A stretch of 64,000 bases of DNA, taken from the NCBI GenBank assembly GCA_019918135.1, contig WBZZ01002673.1, forward strand, positions 1 through 64,000, in the 5' to 3' direction. The notes under the pieces were generated by a model, which had not been told where the DNA came from, searched no databases, and saw only the letters and a list, made by a program, of their open reading frames with translations. The translations under genes were made by a program, and so were the position numbers. This document shows, piece after piece, positions 10,251 to 18,987 of this stretch (its first letter is position 1; every line of letters begins with the position of its first letter). The DNA comes from Paulinella micropora (taxonomy: Eukaryota > Cercozoa > Imbricatea > Euglyphida > Paulinellidae).

Positions 10251-10520
10251 AGTGCTTCTCTGTCAATGGCTGATGCATTTCTGCACATGCGCCTCCATCG
10301 TCTCACCCGTGAGGGGAGTACGAAGAATTGACGATAAGCTCTAATGACACCCCCGCAAGGGCAGTTCCAACACTTCCAGACGGGCCGGTATGTTCAATGA
10401 AAATACTGGTCCAGAAATAGACCGGTATGTTCAATGAAAATACTGGTGGCACCGACGGGAATCGAACTGGCGACAGGGCCCAGATGGTGGAACTTGACCA
10501 CTGGGCTATCACGGTGTCCA
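10251..10520 (-). mobile_element. tRNA-derived SINE, unit 2
   Basis: Same family and orientation as unit 1, full length, with A and B boxes intact. Separated from its neighbours by (TAA)n. Confidence 0.8.
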
Positions 10521-10550
<30 letters not shown>

Positions 10551-10551
<1 letters not shown>

Positions 10552-10817
10552 GTGCTTCTCTGTCAATGGCTGGTGCATTTCTGCACATGCGCCTCCATCG
10601 TCTCACCCGTGAGGGGAGTACGAAGAATTGACGATAGGCTCTAATGACACCCCGCAAGGGCAGTTCCAACACTTCCAAACGGACCGGTATGTTCAATGAA
10701 AATACTGGTCCAGACGGACCGGTATGTTCAATGAAAATACTGGTGGCACCGACGGGAATCGAACTGGCGACAGGGCCCAGATGGTAGAACTTGACCACTG
10801 GGCTATCACGGTGTCCA
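10551..10817 (-). mobile_element. tRNA-derived SINE, unit 3
   Basis: Full-length copy of the same family with a few substitutions in the 3' body; A and B boxes intact. Confidence 0.8.
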
Positions 10818-10819
10818 TG

Positions 10820-10881
<62 letters not shown>

Positions 10882-10882
<1 letters not shown>

Positions 10883-11151
10883 GTGCTTCTCTGTCAATGG
10901 CTGATGCATTTCTGCACATGCGCCTCCATCGTCTCACCCGTGAGGGGAGTACGAAGAATTGACGATAAGCTCTAATGACACCCCCGCAAGGGCAGTTCCA
11001 ACACTTCCAGACGGGCCGGTATGTTCAATGAAAATACTGGTCCAGAAATAGACCGGTATGTTCAATGAAAATACTGGTGGCACCGACGGGAATCGAACAG
11101 GCGACAGGGCCCAGATGGTAGAACTTGACCACTGGGCTATCACGGTGTCCA
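10882..11151 (-). mobile_element. tRNA-derived SINE, unit 4
   Basis: Full-length copy preceded on the plus strand by a longer (TAA)n tract (about 62 bp). The B box region carries one change (GGCGACA preceded by GAACAG). Confidence 0.8.
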
Positions 11152-11153
11152 TA

Positions 11154-11189
<36 letters not shown>

Positions 11190-11190
<1 letters not shown>

Positions 11191-11458
11191 GTGCTTCTCT
11201 GTCAATGGCTGATGCATTTCTGCACATGCGCCTCCATCGTCTCACCCGTGAGGGGAGTACGAAGAATTGACGATAAGCTCTAATGACACCCCCGCAAGGG
11301 CAGTTCCAACACTTCCAGACGGGCCGGTATGTTCAATGAAAATACTGGTCCAGAAATAGACAGTATGTTCAATGAAAATACTGGTGGCACCGACGGGAAT
11401 CGAACTGGCGACAGGGCCCAGATGGTAGAACTTGACCACTGGGCTATCACGGTGTCCA
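11190..11458 (-). mobile_element. tRNA-derived SINE, unit 5
   Basis: Full-length copy; A and B boxes intact; (TAA)n on both sides. Confidence 0.8.
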
Positions 11459-11500
<42 letters not shown>

Positions 11501-11501
<1 letters not shown>

Positions 11502-11774
11502 GTGCTTCTCTGTCAATGGCTGATGCAAATCTGCACATGCGCCTCCATCGTCTCACCCGTGAGGGGAGTACGAAGAATTGACGATAAGCTCTAATGACAC
11601 CCCCGCAAGGGCAGTTCCAACACTTCCAGACGGGACGGGCCGGTATGTTCAATGAAAATACTGGTCCAGAAATAGACCGGTATGATCAATGAAAATACTG
11701 GTGGCACCGACGGGAATCGAACTGGCGACTGGGCCCAGATGGTAGAACTTGACCACTGGGCTATCACGGTGTCC

Positions 11775-11775
<1 letters not shown>
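11501..11775 (-). mobile_element. tRNA-derived SINE, unit 6
   Basis: Full-length copy with a 5-bp local duplication (GACGG) in the body; A and B boxes intact. Confidence 0.8.
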
Positions 11776-11813
<38 letters not shown>

Positions 11814-11814
<1 letters not shown>

Positions 11815-11862
11815 GTGCTTCTCTGTCAATGGCTGATGCATTTCTGCACATGCGCCTCCATC

Positions 11863-11863
<1 letters not shown>
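11814..11863 (-). mobile_element. SINE 3' end only, unit 7 (5'-truncated)
   Basis: Only the last 50 bp of the family, up to GATGGAGGCGCATG, followed on the plus strand directly by (TAA)n. The truncation point lies exactly at the start of the segment that other SINE types here share. Confidence 0.7.

Positions 11864-11934
<71 letters not shown>
11864..11934. repeat. (TAA)n microsatellite
   Basis: About 70 bp of uninterrupted TAA. It and similar tracts between the SINEs give Asn-, Ile- or Tyr-only frames that are not genes. Confidence 0.95.
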
Positions 11935-11982
11935 GGCTTCCTCAGACTATAGCATCAGATCCAGATCCTGGACATGTGCCTC

Positions 11983-11985
<3 letters not shown>
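11935..11985 (-). mobile_element. 3' end of a second SINE type
   Basis: On the minus strand it reads AATGGAGGCACATGTCC, then a unique part ending GAGGAAGCCT(ATT)n. It shares the start motif and the tail with the main SINE family but little in between. Confidence 0.6.
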
Positions 11986-12023
<38 letters not shown>

Positions 12024-12125
12024 GACTTATCAGTCAATTAGCCTTTGATCCTGTCGGACATGTGCCTCCATTGGTAGCACGGGGCCGTTCGGTGACGCGG
12101 CTCCGCTCCAAAGACTCGACTGGTG
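12024..12125 (-). mobile_element. 3' end of a third SINE type
   Basis: On the minus strand the last 49 bp read AATGGAGGCACATGTCC to GATAAGTCT(ATT)n. About 50 bp of GC-rich sequence lies upstream, and (TAA)n flanks both sides. Confidence 0.55.
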
Positions 12126-12182
12126 AATAATAATAATAATAATAATGTTTTGTTCTTGTTGTTGTTGTGGTTGCTGTCTTCA

Positions 12183-13112
12183 GCTCGATCATCATAACCA
12201 AGCCCTTGCACGGCAGAGGGTAGGTCCTGCTGAGGGGGCCTGTTTCCGAGAGTTAGCTGAGGAATTTAGGCAGAATGTAGGGCTGCATGAGGGTGCTACT
12301 TGGCAGTCGTTAGATAGTCAAAGCCGCGGCACACTTAGAGTGCCTACAGGAGTGGGTCGCAGGTTCACAGAAAGGTTGTTTGAGAGGCGACACCCTGACA
12401 GGATGTCATCCAGCGACACTGGCAGGGCCCTCGACGAGTACAACTCTGTTGAACCGCAGCGGACGGGGGCCTGGCGTGAAGTTTACGACATACATAACAT
12501 ACATACATAGATACATAGCATACATTACATACATTACATACATTACATACATTGCATACATTACATACATTACATACATTACATACATTACATACATTAC
12601 ATAGATTACATACATTACATACATACATTACATACATTACATACATTACATTACATACATTACATACATTACATACATTACATACATTACATACATTACA
12701 TACATACATTACATACATTACATACATTACATACATTACATACATTACATACATTACATACATTACATACATTACATACGTTGGGGGAGTGTCCTGAATG
12801 CGAAAATTCCTTGTTTGTTTAATTTGTGTCTTGGCGCAGAATTTATCGTTAGAAAAGAATGGAAATTAGCTGGTAATAGGCGCGGCCGAAAAGCAGAGCG
12901 GGCTCGCTCTGTAGATTCCGATGATGAAGATGAAGAGTCCGAGCCAGTCCGCGGCCGCGGCCTGAAACGAGAGGCGGACTCCGAGCCAGTCCGCCGCGGC
13001 AGTACTGCCGGCTTCAAGAAGCTGCGCTTAGCGCACAACCCTGCTGTGATGGCGACTCTGGATCGGGTGTTTCGTGCAACGCCTTCCGGCTCTCTCTCTC
13101 CCTCTCTTTGAC

Positions 13113-13169
<57 letters not shown>

Positions 13170-13286
13170 CGTTTTTCTGTAGTAGACTTGATTTGAATTT
13201 ATTATAGGATATATCCTTTTTAGGTGGGATACCTTCCCTAGTTCCTGCAACTTCAGATTCTGGTTTTCTCTCTTTCACTCTCTCTT

Positions 13287-13327
<41 letters not shown>

Positions 13328-14780
13328 TCTTTTGCTCTCTTGCTCTCTCTCCTCCCACCCCTTCTTCTCCTTCCTTTAGATCGGTCGTCCTCGACGTCGT
13401 CTTCGAGCTCGTCTACTGTGGGGTGGTCCTCGTCGACGTCGTCTTCGAGCCCGTCGGTTGTGGGGAGGTCGTCCTCGACATCGTCTTCGAGCCCGTCCGC
13501 TGTGGGGTGGTCCTCGTCGACGTCGTCTTCGAGCCCGTCCGCTGTGGGGTGGTCCTCGTCGACGTCGTCTTCGAGCCTGTCGGTTGTGGTGAGGTCCTCC
13601 TCGACCTCGTCTTCGAGCCCGTCCGCTGTGGGGTCCTCGACCGCGTCTTCGAGCGGGTGGTCGTCTTCGAGGCAGTCGCCTGTTTCTGTCAAGACAGAGG
13701 CAGACATACCTCGTCGCAAAAGGGAAGTTGATGCCAATTTTGCCGTATTTGCCATGAGGTAATACAGGATGTCTTGGGCCAAGAGGTCAGAAGTCCGCGG
13801 TTGAGATTAGCAGAGATGGTGTGCTGTTGTGCCCCCTTCCATCGCAAGTGTCTTGTTACTTGGTGGAATCTTTGCAGGCAGAAAGTCGAACTACCCAATT
13901 GCCCGCACTGTAGGAAGGTTCCCAGCAATAGCTTCCGTACTTCTCATTTCTATGGGCATGAGATTGCAAGGTGGAAGCCACTTAGCAGGAAAGCAATAGC
14001 GCAAAAGTCGTCTCCCATAGATATCACTGCAGACGAGTCAGAGTTCTCCCAGTTTCAGCCCCTTCCTGCCCGGGTAAAACCCGAGCCTGGTAGTGAGTCC
14101 GCCGCCTCTGCTGAATCTAGTGCGGCTGTTATCGCCCACCAAGATGGAGAGTATGAGGTAGCTGGTGCTGAATCTAGTGCGGCTGTTATCGCCCACCAAG
14201 ATGGAGAGTACGAGGTAGCTGAAACAGAAGATATAGCTGCTGCGATCAGGAAGGGGGCGCAAGGAAAGCTGCCAGAGCCTGTCCTTGATGAGGAGAAGCA
14301 GTTGAGGTGGGCTGTGGAAGGATCTATCCGGGCAGCACAGCAGCTAGTAGCAGCACGGAGTGGTCAAAAACGCGAAGATGTCACAGAGGTTGGTGTCAGC
14401 ACGCAAGCAGGGGTCCAGAGGGAGAGCCGCGAAGCTCGAGCTGCAAAATTCGCCAAGTGTTACGACAGGCTTCTTTCCGTGCGGCCAAGTCTCTCTCTCT
14501 CTCTTTCTTTGTCTCTTTCTCTCTCTTTCCTTCTTTTTTTTGTGTTTTGGGTTTTTTGTTGTTGTTTTTTGTTTGTTTTCTCTTGTGCTTCTTTTGTGGT
14601 GTACAGGAGAGCCAAAATGTGGCGAGCGCGGAGGCAGCCCGCAATGTCGGCGGTCAGGTATATATCCATCTATCTATCTATCCATGTATCCATCTATCCA
14701 TCTATGTATCTATCTATCTAAAATGTAGAACTATGTGACGAGCGTGGAGGCACTGCCAGTCAGCAACGGCGGCGCTGAGG

Positions 14781-14852
<72 letters not shown>

Positions 14853-15179
14853 CATCTATTCTATCTATCTATGTATTCATCCATTCAAACTGCAGGACAG
14901 TCGCAATGTGGCGAGTGCGGAGGTAGTCGCCAATGGCGCCGCTCAGGTTTCTATCTATGTATCTATCTATGTATCTATCTATGTATCTATCTATCTAAAA
15001 TGTAGAACAATAATGTGACGAGCGTGGAGGCACTGCCAGTCAGCAACGCTGGCGCTCAGGTATCTATCTATCTATCTATCTGTCTATCTGTCTATTCATC
15101 CATTCAACCTGTAGGACAGTCGCAATGTGGCGAGCGCGGAGGTAGTCGGCAATGGCGGCGCTCAGGTTTCTATCTATCC

Positions 15180-15218
<39 letters not shown>

Positions 15219-15770
15219 AATCTATCAATCTATCTATCTGTTTATCTGAAAAATAGATTAACAGTAACGAGGCAAGCAGACGCAGGGCATATCATTGGCG
15301 GCCAGGTATTTTCATCTCTCGGGCCCAACCCTTGTTGATAATCAACCTCATTAACTTTCATGTAGGTGGGGTCAGCCTCGCCAAGTAAGCAGCAGCAGAA
15401 CGAGTTTGAGGGCTGGCCGCCAGCTGTAGGAAGTTTTGTAGTAGTGACAGAAGCTGAGTGCAAGAGTGAAGTAGACGAACTGTTTGAAGCTGGGGCGATA
15501 AGGGCATGGCAAGTGGGGAAAGTCAAGAGATGTTGGGTAGAGAAAGAGATGGCTATGGTAGAGTTGATCATGTACGGTACCGCGGATGCAAATACGCTTA
15601 CTGGCACATACGGTCCTGCCAGATGCTCCAGAAGTGGGGCGTGGAGTTTTAAGGTTTCGGGAAAAGAATCCGCAAAGCTACGAAGAGGGAATACACTTGG
15701 AGTAAATGCAGAGCTTTCTGCTTTTATCTCACGGCACATCACAAAATCCTGGCAGACAGCCAAGAAGTAA
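12183..15770 (+). CDS. Spliced RING-CH-like protein with SIM- and UIM-type motifs
   Basis: Probable E3 ubiquitin ligase. Exons I can support: 12183-12480 (start unclear, acceptor CTTCAG), 12840-13073, 13380 to about 13731 (Ser-rich), about 13732-14478, five cassettes between 14607 and 15165, a doubtful one at 15257-15305, and a last exon 15366-15770 with a TAA stop. The RING lies at 13732-13910: CQFCRICHEV, then MVCCCAPFHRKCLVTWW, then LPNCPHCRKV. The CRICHE start and C-x-C...H-x2-C order resemble the C4HC3 RING-CH class. Next comes SSPIDITADESE (14011-14045), a good SUMO-interacting motif, two 19-residue repeats (ESSAAVIAHQDGEYEVAG) and DEEKQLRWAVEGS (14287-14325), matching the ubiquitin-interacting motif L-x2-A-x3-S. 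The last exon encodes a possible barrel (VGSFVVVTE, WQVGKVKRCWVE). Oddities: the Ser-rich frame and RING frame differ by one base near 13731 with no splice site to explain it, and the link of the first exon to the second is out of phase. The activity is inferred. Confidence 0.6.
12481..12839 (+). repeat. (TTACATACA)n microsatellite inside an intron
   Basis: About 290 bp (12487-12779) of TTACATACA units with ACATACA variants, bounded by a GAA|GTTTAC donor and a TTGGCGCAG acceptor. The Cys/Asn/Val/Tyr/Met frames are artefacts of the repeat. Confidence 0.9.
13074..13379 (+). repeat. Intron with two (TC)n tracts
   Basis: Two (TC)n stretches (about 13086-13166 and 13266-13345) flank ~100 bp of unique sequence. 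The intron ends with CCTTCCTTTAG. With the donor at 13074 (C|GTGCAA) the flanking exons are in phase. Confidence 0.6.
13381..13650 (+). repeat. 42-bp coding minisatellite (Ser-rich repeat)
   Basis: About six units of 42 bp (CCTCGTCGACGTCGTCTTCG core) encode a 14-residue repeat of the type SSSTSSSSPSAVGW. The repeat is open in a second plus frame and on the minus strand (acidic LEDDVDEDHPTADG), but only the Ser-rich frame leads into a natural-looking SPVSVKTEADIPRRKREVD segment. Confidence 0.8.
14607..15305 (+). other. Tandem array of 51-54-bp phase-0 exons split by (TATC)n introns
   Basis: Exons at 14607-14657, 14729-14779, 14896-14946, 15006-15059 and 15115-15165 are each preceded by AG and followed by GT, are multiples of 3, and encode related 17-18-residue peptides: ESQNVASAEAARNVGGQ, NYVTSVEALPVSNGGAE, DSRNVASAEVVANGAAQ, NNNVTSVEALPVSNAGAQ and DSRNVASAEVVGNGGAQ. 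Two exon types alternate (NVASAE and NVTSVEALPVSN), pointing to duplication of an exon pair. The sixth, 15257-15305, is 49 bp and diverged. In most introns the donor GTATCTATC or GTTTCTATC is itself the start of the TATC microsatellite. Confidence 0.75.
14658..15256 (+). repeat. (TATC)n microsatellites in successive introns
   Basis: Tracts at about 14665-14720, 14780-14880, 14948-14997, 15060-15105 and 15166-15245, with TGTC, CATC and AATC variants. They account for nearly all of each intron. Confidence 0.9.
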
Positions 15771-16090
15771 TCAGGAAGCTTTTACATGAGCTGCAAATCA
15801 ACATTGAACAGGAAGTAAAGTTTATTTAGGAGAGAGAGAGGGAGAGAGAGAGAGAGGGGGGGGGGAGGTGGAGAGAGATGCAAGTTATTATTAACAATGC
15901 TAATTAATATTAATGATGATTATTAATATTGATAATATAATTAATATTAATAATAGTCATCATTAATCATAGTATTCTGACGCAAACACTGTTTTAATGA
16001 ATTAACAATATTAATAAAATATTAATACTTGCCACTAGGCGGTTGAACACTATTTTATTAATAATAATAATAATAATAATCATAATAATA
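15771..16090. other. AT-rich spacer with (GA)n tract
   Basis: Downstream of the RING gene. (GA)n with a G-run lies at about 15829-15885, followed by ~190 bp rich in TTAATATTAA-type palindromic words. No gene. Confidence 0.6.
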
Positions 16091-16252
16091 CTATATCTGA
16101 GGCGTACTGATGCAGCTAATGGCATATCCACAACGGACATAAGCCTCCAATACCCTTGTTCGAGGTCCTCCACCCCCCCGTGTCAGTCTCTCGCCTGATG
16201 ATCGGGGCCACCGATGGAGCTCCTGAGGGCAAGACTGCACTAAGCCGAGGTT
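16091..16252 (-). mobile_element. Fourth SINE-like 3' end and adjoining unique sequence
   Basis: On the minus strand it reads ATTGGAGGCTTATGTCC and ends CTCAGATATAGT(ATT)n. Upstream on the minus strand it continues without a break into the duplicated block, so the full element may be longer than 490 bp. Confidence 0.5.
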
Positions 16253-16583
16253 ATTCCGCAGTCCCAGCAACCTCTTGCAAGACGTCACCGAATGTGCAAG
16301 TGCATACACCAAGCGCGGTTGCTAGAGCTGCCTCGAAACCCCACCCATAACAATCTGGTGTCTGCTGGGTCCTGGGCTATCAACCAGCATATGCGGAGTT
16401 TAAGATCTTTTACGCGCGCAACGACCCTCCTCCCCAGCATCTACCACCAAAGGGTTATGAGTTGGCGTCACAGTTTAACGCCTTGAGGCCATTGGGCTGG
16501 AACTCTGTTTAGCAAGTGTGACTAGGTTTTTTCATCGGGATTTCCCTCAAATATGTCACAGTCAACACTCCAAGGCAGATTTA

Positions 16584-16670
<87 letters not shown>

Positions 16671-16827
16671 CCGGAAAGATCGATGGAACCAGTTGCCTCG
16701 CTGCCGGTTCCCTCTCTCAATCGCTAGTCCTTGCATGACGTAATTTGCCCGTCCTTGGCATGACCTTAAACGGCCGATCCTAGTATGACTTGAAACTGCC
16801 CGGGATATATAGATAGATAGATAGATA

Positions 16828-16829
<2 letters not shown>
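16253..16829. repeat. Duplicated block, copy 2
   Basis: Second copy of 9202-9930. The SINE-like fragment of copy 1 is replaced by a single ~85-bp (TAA)n tract (about 16584-16668). The unique parts match copy 1 by eye without differences. Confidence 0.9.
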
Positions 16830-16861
<32 letters not shown>

Positions 16862-16862
<1 letters not shown>

Positions 16863-17128
16863 GTGCTTCTCTGTCAATGGCTGATGCATTTCTGCACATG
16901 CGCCTCCATCGTCTCACCCGTGAGGGGAGTACGAAGAATTGACGATAAGCTCTAATGACACCCCCGCAAGGGCAGTTCCAACACTTCCAGACGGGCCGGT
17001 ATGTTCAATGAAAATACTGGTCCAGACGGATCGGTATGTTCAATATAAATACTGGTGGCACCGACGGGAATCGAACTGGCGACAGGGCCCAGATGGTAGA
17101 ACTTGACCACTGGGCTATCACGGTGTCC

Positions 17129-17129
<1 letters not shown>
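16862..17129 (-). mobile_element. tRNA-derived SINE, unit 8
   Basis: Full-length copy, part of the duplicated block; corresponds to unit 1 with minor changes. Confidence 0.8.
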
Positions 17130-17160
<31 letters not shown>

Positions 17161-17161
<1 letters not shown>

Positions 17162-17393
17162 GTGCTTCTCTGTCAATGGCTGATGCAAATCTGCACATGC
17201 GCCTCCATCGTCTCACCCGTGAGGGGAGTACGAAGAATTGACGATAGGCTCTAATGACACCCACGCACGGGCAGTTCCAACACTTCCAGACGGACCGGTA
17301 TGTTCAATGAAAATACTGGTGGCACCGACTGGAATCGAACTGGCGACAGTGCCCAGATGGTAGAACTTGACCACTGGGCTATCACTGTGTCCA
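17161..17393 (-). mobile_element. tRNA-derived SINE, unit 9 (short form)
   Basis: 233 bp: it carries only one of the two ~34-bp internal repeats, so it is either an older single-repeat form or a deletion product. A and B boxes are present. Confidence 0.75.
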
Positions 17394-17416
17394 ATAATAA
17401 TAATAATAATAATAAT

Positions 17417-17684
17417 AGTGCTTCTCTGTCAATGGCTGATGCATTTCTGCACATGCGCCTCCATCGTCTCACCCGTGAGGGGAGTACGAAGAATTGACGA
17501 TAAGCTCTAATGACACCCCCGCAAGGGCAGTTCCAACACTTCCAGACGGGCCGGTATGTTCAATGAAAATACTGGTCCAGACGGATCGGTATGTTCAATG
17601 AAAATACTGGTGGCACCGACGGGAATCGAACTGGCGACAGGGCCCAGATGGTAGAACTTGACCACTGTGCTATCACGGTGTCCA
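17417..17684 (-). mobile_element. tRNA-derived SINE, unit 10
   Basis: Full-length copy of the family, same orientation; one change in the A box (CACAGTGGTC). Confidence 0.8.
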
Positions 17685-17709
17685 ACATAATAATAATAAT
17701 AATAATAAT

Positions 17710-17978
17710 AGTGCTTCTCTGTCAATGGCTGATGCATTTCTGCACATGCGCCTCCATCGTCTCACCCGTGAGGGGAGTACGAAGAATTGACGATAAGCTC
17801 TAATGACACCCCCGCAAGGGCAGTTCCAACACTTCCAGACGGGCCGGTATGTTCAATGAAAATACTGGTCCAGAAATAGACAGTATGTTCAATGAAAATA
17901 CTGGTGGCACCGACGGGAATCGAACTGGCGACAGGGCCCAGATGGTAGAATTTGACCACTGGGCTATCACGGTGTCCA
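17710..17978 (-). mobile_element. tRNA-derived SINE, unit 11
   Basis: Full-length copy, nearly identical to unit 12 including the AACATAATAA junction with the tail, so the two probably arose by duplication of one unit. Confidence 0.8.
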
Positions 17979-18003
17979 ACATAATAATAATAATAATAAT
18001 AAT

Positions 18004-18272
18004 AGTGCTTCTCTGTCAATGGCTGATGCATTTCTGCACATGCGCCTCCATCGTCTCACCCGTGAGGGGAGTACGAAGAATTGACGATAAGCTCTAATGA
18101 CACCCCCGCAAGGGCAGTTCCAACACTTCCAGACGGGCCGGTATGTTCAATGAAAATACTGGTCCAGAAATAGACAGTATGTTCAATGAAAATACTGGTG
18201 GCACCGACGGGAATCGAACTGGCGACAGGGCCCAGATGGTAGAACTTGACCACTGGGCTATCACGGTGTCCA
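18004..18272 (-). mobile_element. tRNA-derived SINE, unit 12 (last of the array)
   Basis: Full-length copy. Its head abuts (TAA)n and then the AT-rich palindromic spacer. Confidence 0.8.
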
Positions 18273-18273
18273 C

Positions 18274-18309
<36 letters not shown>

Positions 18310-18313
<4 letters not shown>

Positions 18314-18530
18314 TTATATTTATATAACTCTCAAATAGTTTGAAGTATATAGAAAAGTTTGATGTAGATAGAAAAGTTTGACATATAAAATAAAAAGTTT
18401 GACGTCAAACTTTTTATATGGGTCAAACTTTTTTGTATATTAATAGGTCAAACTTTTTATATAATATTATGTCAAACTTTTTATATAGGTTAAACTTTTA
18501 ATACAAGTCAAACTTTTTATATACGTATAT
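18310..18530. repeat. Palindromic array of TTTGAC/GTCAAA motifs
   Basis: AAGTTTGA-type words lie left of a perfect 28-bp palindrome (18390-18417, centre TTTGAC|GTCAAA) and TCAAACTTTT-type words repeat five or six times to its right at roughly 20-25-bp spacing. The whole could fold into a large cruciform. The centre contains TGACGTCA. Confidence 0.75.
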
Positions 18531-18567
18531 CTATTTTTGTGTGCTAATTTGAATATCGACAATAGAT

Positions 18568-18622
18568 TCCTCCCTCACGCTCAGCAATACTTCCCCTCTT
18601 GGATGCGTTAGTGACGTCATAT
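18568..18622 (-). repeat. Dispersed repeat with conserved reading frame, copy 2
   Basis: Diverged copy of 5353-5410, encoding DMTSLTHPRGEVLLSVREES on the minus strand. Confidence 0.45.
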
Positions 18623-18987
18623 CACTAGACGACTGAGATGGTTTGTATTTAACTTTACTTGGAGATTTGAATAATTTCTGACACGTCACTAAGTGCCACA
18701 ACCCCACTTTTGAATTCACCGTTACACTTGGAGCGATATAGGTAAAATAGGTAATTGTCCTTGGGGTGGGCCGGTATGACTAAATACTATTATTAATAAA
18801 CTTGATTGCCCATTGCTCCCCCCTATTTAGGAATAACGGCCCGATCTACCTTATGATACTACCCTCGCAGATATGGTGGTAAATATATGTAGCCATGTTC
18901 AGAAATTAACGGAGCCGTCACAGTCCTATCGACTAAATGCACTAACTCTATACAATACTAACTTTGTATCTCGTTCACCAACTTACC

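Noticed and set aside
11682-12041. ORFs with poly-Asn, poly-Ile or poly-Tyr
   Set aside because: They are translations of (TAA)n and SINE sequence. The recurring GNRTGDRAQMVELDHWAI peptide is the antisense of the tRNA-like head.
12772-13782. Minus-strand acidic ORF (336 codons)
   Set aside because: It overlaps the Ser-rich exon and (TC)n introns of the plus-strand gene, and its composition is dictated by the 42-bp repeat and by GA tracts.
9958-18272. Regular repeat-spacer look of the SINE region as a CRISPR array
   Set aside because: The repeats are ~268 bp with Pol III boxes and the spacers are all (TAA)n; the context is eukaryotic.
18710-18720. EcoRI-site cloning chimera as the cause of the array edge
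   Set aside because: GAATTC is present at the edge, but a six-base word is common by chance and the internal junctions carry the same word in natural context. I keep it only as a caution.
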